This document shows, in pieces, positions 6,024-6,061 of a stretch of DNA of 6,061 nt (positions are counted from its first letter, which is position 1; each line of letters begins with the position of its first letter). The notes under the pieces were generated by a model that was not told the origin of the DNA, made no database searches, and saw only the letters and a list, made by a program, of their open reading frames with translations. A program made the translations under genes and the position numbers. Origin of the DNA: Brevundimonas sp. (GTDB lineage: Bacteria > Pseudomonadota > Alphaproteobacteria > Caulobacterales > Caulobacteraceae); contig JANJTI010000102.1 of the NCBI GenBank assembly GCA_024711185.1, positions 1 to 6,061 on the forward strand, in the 5' to 3' direction.

Positions 6024-6048
6024 GGAACCGTGACCGATTTGATACGTT
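6024..6048 (+). promoter_or_regulatory. EcfG-dependent promoter facing right, probably for phyR beyond the window
   Basis: On the plus strand GGAAC (6024-6028) and CGTT (6045-6048) are 16 bp apart, an exact consensus, with the GGAACCG extension and the CGTTGA form also seen at the entericidin promoter. Transcription would begin near 6055, so the gene lies off the right edge. By the usual layout of the locus that gene is expected to be phyR, the anti-anti-sigma response regulator; this is a prediction. Confidence 0.82.
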
Positions 6049-6061
6049 GACGGGGACTGCT

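Overview
The window is GC-rich, gene-dense DNA of alphaproteobacterial type. It carries the core locus of the general stress response (GSR): the anti-sigma factor NepR, the ECF sigma factor EcfG (called SigT in Caulobacter) and a PhyK-type sensor histidine kinase of the HisKA_2/HWE class. The order nepR-ecfG-phyK, with a divergent GSR-type promoter firing off the right edge where phyR would lie, resembles the layout I recall for Caulobacter. Together with the entericidin-like lipoprotein this suggests Caulobacterales (Caulobacter or Brevundimonas-like). That placement is inference from gene order and protein style, not from a search.

Layout, with all genes on the minus strand. At the right, 5958-6048 is a divergent regulatory region with two exact GGAAC-N16-CGTT motifs, one facing left to nepR and one facing right off the window. 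Then come nepR (5721-5915), ecfG (5116-5724, overlapping nepR by ATGA) and phyK (3342-5111, GTG start 4 nt after ecfG). A third exact motif lies in the last codons of phyK and points at a 45-residue entericidin-type lipoprotein gene (3163-3300). Two tandem GC-rich hairpins (3081-3154) follow that gene. To the left is a second unit: an MFS transporter of the metabolite:H+ symporter type (1329-2996) with an unusual loop of about 120 residues, and 34 nt further on a succinate-semialdehyde dehydrogenase gene (2-1294) cut by the left edge.

How the parts work together (known for the family): under stress PhyK-type kinases act on PhyR; phosphorylated PhyR binds NepR, which frees EcfG to transcribe GGAAC-N16/17-CGTT promoters. 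The sequence shows such promoters in front of nepR-ecfG (positive autoregulation), in front of whatever lies to the right (phyR expected), and in front of the lipoprotein gene, which would therefore be a directly wired GSR output. A fourth exact motif lies antisense inside nepR and is more doubtful. The transporter-dehydrogenase pair has no visible GSR promoter and looks like a separate catabolic unit. I see no mobile element, CRISPR array, tRNA or rRNA. Long open frames on the plus strand are shadows caused by high GC.
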